Shown: positions 1 through 10,661, counted from the stretch's first letter. The stretch: DNA of 64,000 nt from Acidobacteriaceae bacterium (GCA_025462885.1 JAOAPN010000014.1:558001-622000), one strand, 5' to 3'. Numbers and translations: made by a program. Notes: generated by a model not told the origin, from the letters alone.

Positions 1-453
1 GCTCCGCTGGAGCAGGAGATAGCGACTGAGATGGAACTCAGTATTGAGAACTATCAACAACTCCTCGGGGACTTGAAGGGGTTGGAGATTGGCAGCCTGC
101 ATATGGAGCGCTCGGAGGATTCGGGCGATGAAGAGCTGGCCTACATTCCGGGATCTCCTGAGGAGGATCCGCTGTTTCGTTGTCTGAAGGGCGAGTTGAA
201 ACAGTGCCTCATCGACGCGATCGAGGAACTGCCGGAGAAGGAACGCCTCGTCCTTACGCTGTACTACTACGAGGAACTAACGATGAAGGAGGTCGGCCAG
301 GTGCTCGGTGTGGTCGAGTCGCGGGTCTCGCAGATCCACTCCGCTGCTGTGATTCGGCTGCGTGTAGCGTTAGCTGGATTGAAGAGCGGCGGAACGGTAG
401 TGAAGAAAACGACCCGGACTGTCGTTGGTTCGCATCAGGGTGTAGGGCGTTAA
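1..453 (+). CDS. fliA: RNA polymerase sigma factor FliA (sigma-28), 5' end outside the window
   Basis: This is the C-terminal part of a flagellar sigma factor. The reading frame is open from base 1, so the true start lies upstream. The visible 150 residues hold a sigma-70 region 4: an acidic EELPEKERLVLTLYYYEELT helix, then a helix-turn-helix (MKEVGQVLGVVESRVSQIHS) that would contact the -35 element. That helix pair and the preceding ELSIENYQQLL stretch are typical of the FliA/WhiG group. FliA directs core polymerase to late flagellar genes. fliM follows 40 bases downstream on the same strand, which fits a flagellar operon. The C-terminal tail of about 25 residues looks poorly conserved. Confidence 0.88.
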   Translation, partial: APLEQEIATEMELSIENYQQLLGDLKGLEIGSLHMERSEDSGDEELAYIPGSPEEDPLFRCLKGELKQCLIDAIEELPEKERLVLTLYYYEELTMKEVGQVLGVVESRVSQIHSAAVIRLRVALAGLKSGGTVVKKTTRTVVGSHQGVGR

Positions 454-493
454 GACTCGCTCAACTTCTACTGGTTTGCTCACGGGAGAGTGG

Positions 494-1456
494 ATGGAAA
501 AGCAACTAGATCAATCGAGTATCGACGCAATGTTCGCGGACGTTCAGGCGAGTCTTGGCTCTGCAGCCGCCTCATCGGGTCCTGACCTCGCGGCCCGGCC
601 GGAGCCGTACAACTTCAGCCGCGCCGGGCAGATCAGCAACGAGCAGATGCGGGCCATCAGTACGGTCAACAATTTATTCGCCAGAAATCTGATGCGCACG
701 ATGGGAGCATGGCTGAGGACGGAGTTTGACGTCCGTCTCGTCGCGGGAGAGCAGCTGCCGTATGGCGACTTCGTCGAACGCCTCACCAAGCCGGTGTACG
801 TGTGCTCGATTCGGCTGGAACCATTTGATGCTCTTGGATTGATGCAGTTTGAGCTGCCACTTGCGCTGCCGATAGTAGATGTCCTGCTGGGCGGAGTGGG
901 CAGGGCTGCGCAGGCGAGAGAGGTTACCGACATCGAGGAGGCGATCCTCGGTTCAGTCGTGCGGAAGGTGCTGGAGGAGTTGAACGTGGCCTGGCAGTCC
1001 GTCGGGCTGGAGATGGAATTCGAGCGACGGGAGACGGAGGATCAGGTCGAACGGATGATGACGCCGCTTGAGAGAACACTCTGCGTCAGCTTTGAAGTTC
1101 GAATGCCGGAGGCACAGGGAATGTTGAACCTCTGCTTTCCGGCCTCGGTGCTGAACGCGATCCTGCGGCGGCTGGTGGCCGAAGAAGGGCGGCCCCGGCG
1201 GCGACCCAGCGAAGCACGGAGCAGGATGCGGGAGCTCCTGGGGCAGACAGGGGTGGGTGCGGTGCTGCAGTTTCCTCCGGTGCGGTTGCGGGCGGGCCTG
1301 GTCGCGAAGCTTGCGGTTGGATCGGTGCTTCGTCTACCGCTACCGAAGCACGCCGATGCGGAGTTGCGGGTGGGAGGGTTGCTGTTGGGAAGGGCGCAGC
1401 CGGTGCGGACAGGCGAGCATCGCGGCGCGCGGTTTGAAGCTTCGGAGAGGGGATAG
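494..1456 (+). CDS. fliM: Flagellar motor switch protein FliM
   Basis: FliM forms the middle of the flagellar C-ring and binds phospho-CheY. The N-terminus LDQSSIDAMF matches the family's CheY-binding LSQxEIDALL motif. A FliM middle domain follows (SRAGQISNEQMRAI, then an FVERL..PVYVC.. segment), and a C-terminal SpoA-type domain runs from about residue 250. The length of 320 residues is normal. An in-frame TTG lies at 476, but ATG 494 is preferred because GGGAG sits about eight bases before it and the family N-terminus starts there. fliN begins two bases after the stop, so translation is probably coupled. Confidence 0.92.
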   Translation: MEKQLDQSSIDAMFADVQASLGSAAASSGPDLAARPEPYNFSRAGQISNEQMRAISTVNNLFARNLMRTMGAWLRTEFDVRLVAGEQLPYGDFVERLTKPVYVCSIRLEPFDALGLMQFELPLALPIVDVLLGGVGRAAQAREVTDIEEAILGSVVRKVLEELNVAWQSVGLEMEFERRETEDQVERMMTPLERTLCVSFEVRMPEAQGMLNLCFPASVLNAILRRLVAEEGRPRRRPSEARSRMRELLGQTGVGAVLQFPPVRLRAGLVAKLAVGSVLRLPLPKHADAELRVGGLLLGRAQPVRTGEHRGARFEASERG

Positions 1457-1458
1457 GA

Positions 1459-1755
1459 ATGGATGCAGTTGACGATGTGACTTCAGAGAGTGCGCTGGCG
1501 CTTCTCTACGATATTGAGTTGGAAGCGACGTTGCAGTTTGGGTCTCGAGAGATGCCCTTGCGCGAGGTGCTGGAGCTTGGACCGGGAGACGTCGTGGAAC
1601 TGAACCGGCATGTCTCGGAACCCGTCGATCTGGTCGTGGGGGAACGCATTATCGCGCGGGGTGAGGTGGTCGTGGTCAGCGGCAACTTTGCCCTTCGCAT
1701 TACTGAAGTTGCGACGCCGCAGATGCGGCTGGAGAGCATACGATGCCTGATTTAG
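1459..1755 (+). CDS. fliN: Flagellar motor switch protein FliN
   Basis: FliN is the lowest C-ring component and takes part in switching and export-apparatus docking. The 98-residue protein is essentially one SpoA domain: an LYDIELEATLQFG strand, the REVLELGPGDVVELN core, then the PVDLVVGERIIARGEVVVV and FALRITEV strands. These are hallmarks of FliN. It lacks the longer N-terminal extension of enterobacterial FliN, which is common elsewhere. It follows fliM by two bases, and its last 13 bases overlap the next gene in another frame. Together these indicate one translational unit. Confidence 0.93.
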   Translation: MDAVDDVTSESALALLYDIELEATLQFGSREMPLREVLELGPGDVVELNRHVSEPVDLVVGERIIARGEVVVVSGNFALRITEVATPQMRLESIRCLI

Positions 1756-2684
1756 GTTTGAGCCGGCGTAGTACCGATGGATTACTGGGGCGAGATATCT
1801 ACTCTTCTGCAAATGGTGCGGTAGAACGCATTTCGTTTGAAGACAAGGCCAGGCGATCCTGCGGGAGCCTGGTGTGTGAAGGGGGTTGGGTGCGCCCCTG
1901 GAGGAATCGGCGGCGTCCGGTCTTTGAAGGGCAGTGGGGGTGCAGCGGACGGTGTGTGTTGGAACTGGTCCGGGCGGCGGTCCGGCGGGAGAGCGGGAAG
2001 GCGAGCGGTCAGGAGTCGGGAACGCATCGCCATCGGGTTCCGCTGGGCCTGGTGATGCTGGCGCAGGGATGGATCACCAATCCACAGTTACAGGCCGCTC
2101 TGCAGGCGCAGCGCGCGAGTGGCAGCGGCCGGATCGGGGACTGGCTGATGTCCGAGTGTGGACTGGAGCCGGAGCAGGTGACGCGCGGCCTGAGCGTGCA
2201 ATGGAGCTGTCCGGTGCTGTCGGTAGAAGGCTTCTCTGCGCGGGACATGGCGCTGGTGATGCCGCGACAGTTCGTGGAGGAATTTCGACTCGTGCCGCTG
2301 CGGGTCGCTGGACAGCGGATGCTGTACCTGGGATGCGAGGACCGGCTGAATGCTTCCGTAGCTTATGCGGTCGAACAGATGTCCGGGCTGAAGGTCGAGA
2401 GTGGATTGGTGGATGCGCCGTCGCTCTCGGGCGCTCGGGATAAACTGCTGGCGGCGGAAGGAGTCGAGTACACGTCGGAGGTCGTTCCGGATGAGGACAC
2501 GATGGCGGCACGGGTAACGGCCGCTCTGGAGCAACGGCAGCCGATTGCTGCGCGGCTGGTTCGAGTGCATCAATATTACTGGCTGCGAATGTGGCTGGAG
2601 AGCGGGACGAAAGGTTCCGCCGGCAGCCTGCCGCGGAGCACGGAGGATATGCAGGATTTAGTCTTCGCCCTGGAACGCAGCTAG
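1743..2684 (+). CDS. MshEN (GspE/PilB N-terminal-like) domain protein in the flagellar operon
   Basis: The 313-residue protein overlaps fliN by 13 bases. Residues 1-95 are Arg/Gly-rich and not recognisable. Residues 100-123 (beginning PLGLVMLAQGWIT) and 130-153 (beginning RIGDWLMSECGLE) are two 24-residue copies of the MshEN pattern, R-L-G-x-x-L...G...L...L..Q, separated by six residues. The first copy has Pro in place of the leading Arg. A GspE N-terminal-like alpha/beta region follows to about residue 230 (VPLRVAGQRMLYLGCEDR). No ATPase domain is attached. MshEN domains of MshE and PilB bind cyclic di-GMP, so this could be a cyclic di-GMP receptor acting on the C-ring. That role is inferred from position and motif only. 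Confidence 0.72.
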   Translation: MPDLGLSRRSTDGLLGRDIYSSANGAVERISFEDKARRSCGSLVCEGGWVRPWRNRRRPVFEGQWGCSGRCVLELVRAAVRRESGKASGQESGTHRHRVPLGLVMLAQGWITNPQLQAALQAQRASGSGRIGDWLMSECGLEPEQVTRGLSVQWSCPVLSVEGFSARDMALVMPRQFVEEFRLVPLRVAGQRMLYLGCEDRLNASVAYAVEQMSGLKVESGLVDAPSLSGARDKLLAAEGVEYTSEVVPDEDTMAARVTAALEQRQPIAARLVRVHQYYWLRMWLESGTKGSAGSLPRSTEDMQDLVFALERS

Positions 2685-2715
2685 AGCAAATTTCCGGTCT
2701 ACTAACTAACAAAGA

Positions 2716-2735
2716 AAGAGCCCCGAGGGGCTCTT
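2716..2735. terminator. Bidirectional rho-independent terminator
   Basis: A perfect nine-base stem AAGAGCCCC/GGGGCTCTT has a two-base GA centre. It is flanked by CTTTA on the right and by AAAGAAA on the left, so either strand carries a short T-rich tail. It separates the flagellar operon from the convergent exported protein gene. Confidence 0.85.
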
Positions 2736-2764
2736 CTTTATTGCTGCGGAATAACGCTTAGGTC

Positions 2765-3193
2765 TTAGTAGGTGGAGGCCGATGGCGAACGAGCCTCGTT
2801 CGGGGTTGGGTTGGCAAGGCTCACATTTTCCTGGTTCGGTCCAAGGCCGAGCTTGATGATGGCACGCGAGTCGGGAACCAGCTTGGTCTGCCAGCCATTG
2901 TCACCCTGCAGCTTCTGCATCGCGGACTGCGTAGAAGAATCCCAGACGCCGGTCGGCTCACCCGAGAGGTAGCCGGTCTTGATGAGGGCGACCTGGATCT
3001 CTGTCGCGCGCTCAGGAGCAATGGTCATCTGAGAGGATTTCTTAAACAAGGACTTGGATTTCTGCTTGTAGACCTTTGGCGAGGTAGGACCACGACGAGC
3101 GTGGATCATCGCAACGGATGGAAGCGCTGACGTCAAAGAGAGTGCAAGTACAGTCGTGCTGAGAACGATTCGACCAAACCGCATATTTGCCAT
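2765..3193 (-). CDS. Exported protein with a peptidoglycan-binding (PG_binding_1-like) domain
   Basis: The 142-residue protein begins with a signal peptide (MANMRFGRIVLSTTVLALSL, cleavage near SVAMIHA). A basic linker rich in Lys and Ser follows at about residues 35-55. Residues 60-118 look like a peptidoglycan-binding domain 1 three-helix unit: IQVALIKTGYLSGEPTGVWD, then QSAMQKLQGDNGW and a LGLGP end. The protein would act in the periplasm, bound to the wall; no enzymatic domain is present. An AAAGGG-type Shine-Dalgarno precedes ATG 3193. It is a single gene bounded by terminators. The fold is inferred from the pattern; a specific partner cannot be named. Confidence 0.72.
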   Translation of the reverse strand: MANMRFGRIVLSTTVLALSLTSALPSVAMIHARRGPTSPKVYKQKSKSLFKKSSQMTIAPERATEIQVALIKTGYLSGEPTGVWDSSTQSAMQKLQGDNGWQTKLVPDSRAIIKLGLGPNQENVSLANPTPNEARSPSASTY

Positions 3194-3391
3194 TCACCCT
3201 TTAAGTTTTGACGATGAAGCCTGAGGTCTCTGCGGAATTTGAGCCCGCACACCCCAAGACTAATAGCAGGTCACTTTTCGCGCAATAGGAAAGGTTGCCC
3301 TTGAATGAGGAAGATTTTTCTCTCTCTAAAGCTAGTTCGGCTAAATCGACAGACCTAAATCGACAGACAACGATAGGCAAACAAACGAAAA

Positions 3392-3421
3392 ATGCGCGAA
3401 GCCTAAGTCGGCTCCGCGCAT
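3392..3421 (-). terminator. Terminator of the htrA gene
   Basis: The inverted repeat has arms ATGCGCGAAGCC and GGCTCCGCGCAT (one mismatch) and a six-base loop. On the minus strand the stem is followed by TTTTTCGTTTG, giving a good U-tract 25 bases after the htrA stop. The other side also carries T runs, so it may work in both directions. Confidence 0.82.
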
Positions 3422-3447
3422 CTTTTCGTTTTTCGATTCGCCCTGCG

Positions 3448-5124
<1,677 letters not shown>

Positions 5125-5367
5125 TCTTCAGTCAAACCTCATTCTTACTGTGGTTCGATGCCTGCGGTTGCCGATCCGCTGGTTTTTGTTGCGTGGCGTT
5201 CGATGCAGACAACGAAAGGCTAAGTATAGTCGCTCTCCCGGAGAAACTCGCCCGTTTTGGCGGCGCCCTGGGCGCTACGAGAGTTTAGACGCACCGATTC
5301 AAAAAAAGGGCAGACCTTGTAACCCAAATCTGAATTGGTGCTTTGACCGGTGTCACGTAGATCGGTG

Positions 5368-6300
5368 TCACGCCGCGTGGGTCGGGATAGGTGGGGCACC
5401 GGATAGAAGTTCGATGCAGGCGATCCCCGCCAGAATCAGGGCAGCTCCGGTAAGAGACCGCGACCCAAGACTTTCATGCAGAAACAGCAAGGACGTGAGG
5501 TAGGCGAAAACCGGTTCCAGTGTAAGAAGAATGGCCGTATGAGTGGGTGGTAGGTGTTGCTGGGCCCAGCTTTGGATGGTAAAGGCTGCCGCCGTAGCCA
5601 ACAGGCTGGTGACAGCGAGGGCGATCAGGAGGCGAGGCGTAACAGAGATATGAGGAGCGCCTCCCAGGGGCAACGTGACAGCCATGAGGACGGCGGCGAA
5701 ACCAATCTGAAGCGTGGCGATCTGACCGGCAGGAAGGCCCGGGGAGGTATGGGCCAGCGCAAGAAGGTGGCCGGCGAAGGCCATCGCACACGCGAGAGTG
5801 AGGAGATCGCCGAGGCCGATTGTGCTGAAGATCTCCTTGAAGTGGGTGCCCGCCGGGGTGGTGAGGAGGAGCAGTCCTGAGAAGGCCAGCAGGGCTCCCA
5901 GCGCCGCATTCCAACGTGGAGCGTGGGTTCCGGCGGGACGAAGAGCCGGGAAGACAGTGAAAAGCGGAACGAAGACCACAACCAATCCGGTGATGAAGGC
6001 GGACTTGGCGGGGGTGGTCCTGGCGAGGCCAGCGGTCTGAAATTGATACCCGGCGGCCAGGAAGATGCCGACCACCAGACCGCAGAGGATGGTTCGACGG
6101 CTGAGATTGCGAAGGTGGCGATGATTGATGACCGCCAACGCGACGAAGGCCAGCGACATACGAAGAAGGTTAAAGAGCAAAGGCGAGACGTCCTGAAGCG
6201 CATCTTTGACGAGTGCAAAGGTGGCCCCCCAGACGGCGACGACGGCTAGCAGGAGGAGATGGGCAGCAGTGCTGTCGCTGATGCGCCTGCCACTACTCAT
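5368..6300 (-). CDS. DMT-superfamily (EamA) permease
   Basis: This is an inner-membrane drug/metabolite transporter. From ATG 6300 it has 310 residues with ten hydrophobic segments arranged as two EamA repeats. The first repeat starts at LLLLAVVAVWGATFALVK; the second ends near LEPVFAYLTSLLFLHE, which carries the typical EP..a.l......E signature. The start at 6300 (or 6306) is preferred over the far upstream in-frame start because it overlaps the end of the amidohydrolase gene by eight bases, as coupled genes do. The substrate cannot be predicted. It is the last gene of the truA-led operon. Confidence 0.85.
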   Translation of the reverse strand: MSSGRRISDSTAAHLLLLAVVAVWGATFALVKDALQDVSPLLFNLLRMSLAFVALAVINHRHLRNLSRRTILCGLVVGIFLAAGYQFQTAGLARTTPAKSAFITGLVVVFVPLFTVFPALRPAGTHAPRWNAALGALLAFSGLLLLTTPAGTHFKEIFSTIGLGDLLTLACAMAFAGHLLALAHTSPGLPAGQIATLQIGFAAVLMAVTLPLGGAPHISVTPRLLIALAVTSLLATAAAFTIQSWAQQHLPPTHTAILLTLEPVFAYLTSLLFLHESLGSRSLTGAALILAGIACIELLSGAPPIPTHAA

Positions 6301-8047
6301 CGGCATCGTCGTCAATGTACGTCGGGTGGATGGTGTTGTCGGCAACGGTGTTGGACTGGCGGCTGTAGACCACCTCACCGTTCACGATGGTCTCGAGGAC
6401 CTGGGCGTGGAGGAGTTCCTGCGGAGTCGCCTTGGTGATGTCGCGGTCGAGCACGACCAGATCGGCCAGGAAGCCTGGAGCGAGGCGGCCCTTGATTTTT
6501 TCTTTATTCTCGGCGAAAGCGCTGGCCTGGGTGTAGGCGTAGAGGGCTTCGTTGAGGGTGATCTTTTCCTGCGGCTGGGAGGTAAGGATGCCGGCCTCAT
6601 TCTGGCGGGTGATAGCGGAGTAGAGGCCACGGAATGGATCGATGGACTCGACGGGATAGTCCGTGCCGAAGGCCAGGGTTACGTGGTGATCGAGGAACGA
6701 GCGCCACGCGTACGAGTATCGGGCTCTCTCCGGGCCGAGGCGGGCTGCGGCCCAGTTCATGTCGGTCAGGAGATGGCTGGGCTGCATGGAGGCGATGACG
6801 TGGAGCTTGGCGAAGCGGTCGAAGTCGCCAGCGGAGACGACCTGGGCGTGCTCGATACGATAGCGGGAGGCGTCGGAAAGCTTACCGGGTGCGTGGGCCT
6901 GCTGGGCGCGCTCAAAGGCGGTGAGGGCCATGTCATTGGCGCGGTCCCCGATAGCGTGGAAGCCCAGTTGAAATCCAGCTTCGGCGCGTTCGCTGGCCAT
7001 GCTGTCGAGTTTCTTCTGGTCGTAGCGTGGGATCCCGGAGTTTTTGGGGTCGTCCGTATAGGGTGCTTTGAGAGCGGCGGTGCGGGAGCCGAGGGATCCG
7101 TCCATGAAGCCTTTGAGCATGCCAGTGTGGAGCAGGAGATCGTCAGCAGGGTGGGCGCTGCTCCGCTGTTTGAGGACGTCGACGGGGGTGTCGAAGGCGA
7201 GCCACTCGCTGACGCGAAGGTGCAGTTGGTTGGCGTGTTCCAGGTCTTCGAGAGCGAGAAAGTCTTCCCAGTCGGATAAATCCTGGACAGAGGTGACGCC
7301 GTGAGCGAGGGCGTCGTTGATCGCGTAGGTCAGGGCGCGGCGGCGTTCTTCGCGGGTTGGCGGGGGGATGACCTTATTGAGCAGGGTGACGGCGGGCGTC
7401 TCGCGAACGATTCCGGTGAGCGCTCCCGCAGCGTCGTGGTCGATCTTGCCGCCCGCGGGGTCAGATGTGGCCGAAGTGATGTTGGCGGCTGCCAGGGCGG
7501 CGGTATTGGCAACAACGATGTGCCCGTCGGTGCGCGAGAGAACGGTCGGATGCCCGGCGGTGACGGCGTCAAGATCTTGTCGCGTGGGTAAAGTTTTGGA
7601 GGGCCAGAGGGTGTGGTCCCAGCCTCCTCCGGTGATCCAGGCTCCGGGAGCGAGGGTAGCGGCGAAGCTCTTGATGCGTGCCTGCATCTCTTCGAGGGAG
7701 GCTACGTGGTCCAGGTCTACGGTAAGTTTTTGCTGCCCGGCCCCGGCGATATGGGTGTGGGCGTCATTGAATCCGGGCATTGCAAAGGCGTTGTTGAGGT
7801 CGATGATTTTGGTCGAAGGCGATTTGAGGGCGAGAATTTCGGCGTCCGTACCCGCCGCGGTGACGGTGCCGTGGGAGATGGCGAGCGCGGAGACGCGGGC
7901 AGGAGTCGTTGCCGGGTCGTTCGGCTGGAGATGGGCTCCGGTGAGGATGTTGCCGTGAAGAAAGATAGTGTCGGGCGCAACCGACTGCTGGGCGCAGAGA
8001 GGTAACGCGGACAAGAGGAGGAAAGCAGAGAGCTTGGAGGGCTTCAC
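6293..8047 (-). CDS. Exported YtcJ-like amidohydrolase (Amidohydro_3)
   Basis: This is a metal-dependent hydrolase of the amidohydrolase superfamily, 584 residues, close to the usual YtcJ length. A signal peptide (KLSAFLLLSALPLCAQQ) implies periplasmic or extracytoplasmic location. The first metal-binding HxH is seen in FNDAHTHIAG. Later landmarks are the LDQ.RSSAHPADDLLLHTG region, GFQLGFHAIGDRAND (metal His), YRIEHAQVV and FGTDYPVESIDPF with the catalytic Asp. The substrate is unknown; family members act on cyclic amides or N-acyl compounds. It lies 27 bases after the M20 peptidase gene and overlaps the permease, suggesting a shared scavenging function. Confidence 0.88.
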   Translation of the reverse strand: MKPSKLSAFLLLSALPLCAQQSVAPDTIFLHGNILTGAHLQPNDPATTPARVSALAISHGTVTAAGTDAEILALKSPSTKIIDLNNAFAMPGFNDAHTHIAGAGQQKLTVDLDHVASLEEMQARIKSFAATLAPGAWITGGGWDHTLWPSKTLPTRQDLDAVTAGHPTVLSRTDGHIVVANTAALAAANITSATSDPAGGKIDHDAAGALTGIVRETPAVTLLNKVIPPPTREERRRALTYAINDALAHGVTSVQDLSDWEDFLALEDLEHANQLHLRVSEWLAFDTPVDVLKQRSSAHPADDLLLHTGMLKGFMDGSLGSRTAALKAPYTDDPKNSGIPRYDQKKLDSMASERAEAGFQLGFHAIGDRANDMALTAFERAQQAHAPGKLSDASRYRIEHAQVVSAGDFDRFAKLHVIASMQPSHLLTDMNWAAARLGPERARYSYAWRSFLDHHVTLAFGTDYPVESIDPFRGLYSAITRQNEAGILTSQPQEKITLNEALYAYTQASAFAENKEKIKGRLAPGFLADLVVLDRDITKATPQELLHAQVLETIVNGEVVYSRQSNTVADNTIHPTYIDDDADE

Positions 8048-8074
8048 GTCTCGGAGTGTAACAAGACGGGAGGG

Positions 8075-9340
8075 TTAATCCGTGAAGGATTCGGCGATCA
8101 GGGCGGCTGTGTCAAGCAGGGTGAGCAGGATGCGGCGGAGTGCGGTCTCGCGACCTGTGGGGTCATACCACTCCTGCAGCGTGTGAATGCCGCCGCCGAG
8201 GCCGCCGGTTCCGATCGCCAGGGCCGGGATATCGAGGGCCAGGGGAATATTGGCATCGGTCGACCCGATGCGGGGCTCGGTGCGGAGGGTGAGGTGGCGG
8301 TCGACGGCACGGAGCGTTTCGAGCAAGGGTGAATCGTCGGGAAGGGCTCCGGCGGGACGGCTGCCGATCAGGGTGACCTCGAGCTTGGCGGGGGTTCGGG
8401 CAGGGCGCTGGCGGGTCGCTTCGCGGGAGGCAGCGGCGAGGGTCGCGTCCAGGATGCGGCGGACTTCAATCTCCGTGTGAGCAAGCTGGTCGGGATCGGT
8501 GGAGCGAAGGTCGAGGAGCGCTGAGGCCGACTCTGGGATGGAGTTAATAGAGGTGCCCCCGGAGATATGGCCGACATTAATAGTAGTGCGCGGATTGGCC
8601 GGCAGGCGCAGGTGGGAGATCTCCGTCAGGGCGCGGCTGAGGATCAGGATGGGATTGGGGGTTCCGGCGTCGGTCCAGGAGTGGCCGCCAGGGCCGGAGA
8701 TGGTGATGCGCAGGCGACGGCTGCCGAGACCGCGAGTGACGACGGTGCTGGTTCCGCCACCTTCCAGCGCAAGCGCGGCGGCGATGCGGCCGTGATACGG
8801 GCCGCGGGAGAAGAGATGGCGCATCCCGCGCAGATCGCCCTCGCCCTCTTCGCCTACGTTGGCGGCGAAAAGAATAGGGATGGGGGGCTGGATCTGGGCA
8901 TAGCGGAGCGCAGCGGCGAGTGCCAGGAGAGCGGCGAGTCCGGCGCCGTTATCGCAGATTCCGGGAGCGTAGATGCGGGCGCTATCGGGATCTTCGGTGG
9001 GTTCGCACGGAGTTCCCGCAGCGAAGACTGTATCGAGATGCGCAGAGAGGAGCAGGTAGGGTTTTTCCGGGACCTCGGCTTCAGGGGGCGTGGGAGCCAG
9101 TTCTCCGAGAGCGTTCCCTTCGTCGTCAATATGCAGATTAGTGAGGCCGAGGTGTTCGAAGCGGTCGAGAAACCATGCAGCCCGGGCCTGCTCATTAAAA
9201 GGTGGAGCTGGAATGCGGACGAATTCAAGCTGCCACTGGCGGAGCTGGGGCTGGTGGAGGTGCAGCCAGTGGAAGGCGCGATGGACGGCGGTGAGGCTGG
9301 CCAGGCGGGCAATGCGGCGTTGGGCGGTCGCGGCTGGCAT
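8075..9340 (-). CDS. M20-family metallopeptidase (PepT-like)
   Basis: This is a two-zinc exopeptidase or amidohydrolase of 421 residues. Visible metal and catalytic residues are LSAHLDTVF (HxD), the bridging Asp in PGICDNGAGL, the Glu pair in NVGEEGEG, Asp in GSTDANIPLA and the C-terminal His in GGGIHTLQEW. The central lid domain begins around LRITISGPGGHSW. The start codon shares one base with the truA stop (TGATG at 9342-9338), so the two are translationally coupled. It probably trims small peptides in the cytoplasm, as no signal peptide is present. The exact substrate is not determinable. Confidence 0.86.
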   Translation of the reverse strand: MPAATAQRRIARLASLTAVHRAFHWLHLHQPQLRQWQLEFVRIPAPPFNEQARAAWFLDRFEHLGLTNLHIDDEGNALGELAPTPPEAEVPEKPYLLLSAHLDTVFAAGTPCEPTEDPDSARIYAPGICDNGAGLAALLALAAALRYAQIQPPIPILFAANVGEEGEGDLRGMRHLFSRGPYHGRIAAALALEGGGTSTVVTRGLGSRRLRITISGPGGHSWTDAGTPNPILILSRALTEISHLRLPANPRTTINVGHISGGTSINSIPESASALLDLRSTDPDQLAHTEIEVRRILDATLAAASREATRQRPARTPAKLEVTLIGSRPAGALPDDSPLLETLRAVDRHLTLRTEPRIGSTDANIPLALDIPALAIGTGGLGGGIHTLQEWYDPTGRETALRRILLTLLDTAALIAESFTD

Positions 9341-10179
9341 CAGTGAGACGTCCCATCGTTTGGATAGAAGACTTCCATGAGGAAAAGTCCACTGGCGGGG
9401 GCGGTCGGTCCGGCCGCCGAACGATCCTTCGCGCTGAGAATAGTTGCTATGGACTCGGCGGGGATGCGGCCGCAGCCTGCTTCCACAAAGGTGCCGACGA
9501 GGTTGCGGACCATGTGATGGAGGAAGCCGTTTCCGCTGACTGTATAGATGAGGAGGCCTTCGCGGACGGTCCAGTCGGAATGATGGATCGTCCGGATGTT
9601 GGTTTGATGCACGGGTGCGGGGTTCGCCTGTGCGGCTTCGGCACGGGTCGTGGCGTCGGGGTCGGAGGCGGCAAAAGAGGTGAAGTCGTGGGTTCCGAGC
9701 ACGGCATCCGCTGCATTTTGAAGTACGGAAGGGTCGAGGGGGAGGGGGCAGTCCCAGACGTAGGGAGCGAGCATCGGGGAGCAGATATAGGGCATCGGCT
9801 CCAATCCCGGTAGAGCTGGGAACGGGCGGGCAGGAAAGATACGGTACTCGTAGGTCTTGCCGACGGCGCTGTGCCGGGCGTGGAAATGGGGCGGAGCTTC
9901 TTCGAGCAAGACGATCCGGACCGAGGGCGGCAGGGCGCGGTTGAGCGCTCGGTGCAGGTTGGAGGCTGGAATGGGGGCGTCAATGTTAAAAGACGCTACC
10001 TGACCGAGGGCGTGGACGCCGGTATCGGTGCGCCCGGACCCCTGGGGTAGCACCGTCTCCCCGGTAACGTGGTGGATGGCACAGGCGAGGGTGCCTTGCA
10101 CGGTGGCGAGAGAGGGCTGAACCTGCCAGCCGTGGAAGCTGGTGCCGTCATAACTGAGAATGGTCTTCCAAAGAGGCAT
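9340..10179 (-). CDS. truA: tRNA pseudouridine synthase A
   Basis: TruA converts uridines 38-40 in the tRNA anticodon stem to pseudouridine. From ATG 10179 the protein has 279 residues, a normal length, starting MPLWKTILSYDGTSFHGWQ as in the family. Catalytic Asp is D52 in GSGRTDTGVHA. The RRxFP-like element appears as YRIFPARPFP, and the C-terminal HHMVRNLVGT motif is present. An in-frame start further upstream would add 32 residues without family similarity and is not used. It leads the operon with the M20 peptidase, amidohydrolase and permease; that pairing has no obvious functional logic. Confidence 0.93.
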   Translation of the reverse strand: MPLWKTILSYDGTSFHGWQVQPSLATVQGTLACAIHHVTGETVLPQGSGRTDTGVHALGQVASFNIDAPIPASNLHRALNRALPPSVRIVLLEEAPPHFHARHSAVGKTYEYRIFPARPFPALPGLEPMPYICSPMLAPYVWDCPLPLDPSVLQNAADAVLGTHDFTSFAASDPDATTRAEAAQANPAPVHQTNIRTIHHSDWTVREGLLIYTVSGNGFLHHMVRNLVGTFVEAGCGRIPAESIATILSAKDRSAAGPTAPASGLFLMEVFYPNDGTSH

Positions 10180-10661
10180 ACTGATGCTATTGGACGGTAT
10201 CACGGCCGAGGCCGACGGTTGGCAGGAAGCGAACTTCTGGTAGTGGGAGGGTGGCGACGGGATTGAGGCGCACAACGCGCGAGGGTTGATATACTTGGCA
10301 GACTAACCGCACGGTAAGTCCCTTTTATGAAGCTGCTTGCAAGAAAAATACCCTGAAGCCGGGTTGGGGAGCAAAGTGTGGGAACGAAGGCGCGTCACTG
10401 TGCGTACTACTCCCAACAAGTGCCTGATGGGATGCCGGAACGAGCTGAAGAGGATATTTGGAGTCCTTGGGGGTAGGCAGTGCGTCTAGTAGGCATCGTC
10501 TATTTGCGTGGCTTGGTTGTGCAGGGCCGAAATGGCTGTCAGGTGTCTTTGTGTGCCTGCGGCTGAATCGGAGCTTAGAGAGTGCCGGCACGTGCTGTTA
10601 TTGGATGGTTGAAGCTGTATTGGACAGGCTGTACCAGAAGAATAAAGTTGGAGAGCGCAAC
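10180..10661. other. Divergent intergenic region between truA and the TolC-like gene
   Basis: No gene is supported here. The TolC-like frame is open back to 10458 but the extra residues are not signal-peptide-like. A TATACT hexamer at 10290-10295 could be a -10 element for the rightward gene, but the nearest -35-like TTGAGG is 21 bases away, which is too far for confidence. If used, it would give a leader of about 360 bases. I see no recognisable riboswitch in it. Confidence 0.4.

Noticed and set aside
5348..5372. Direct repeat CGGTGTCACG (two copies, 15 bases apart)
   Set aside because: The second copy runs into the permease stop codon; two copies alone do not support an operator.
10290..10295. 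TATACT as a firm promoter of the TolC-like gene
   Set aside because: There is no -35 at a proper distance and the leader would be very long; it is mentioned only as a possibility.
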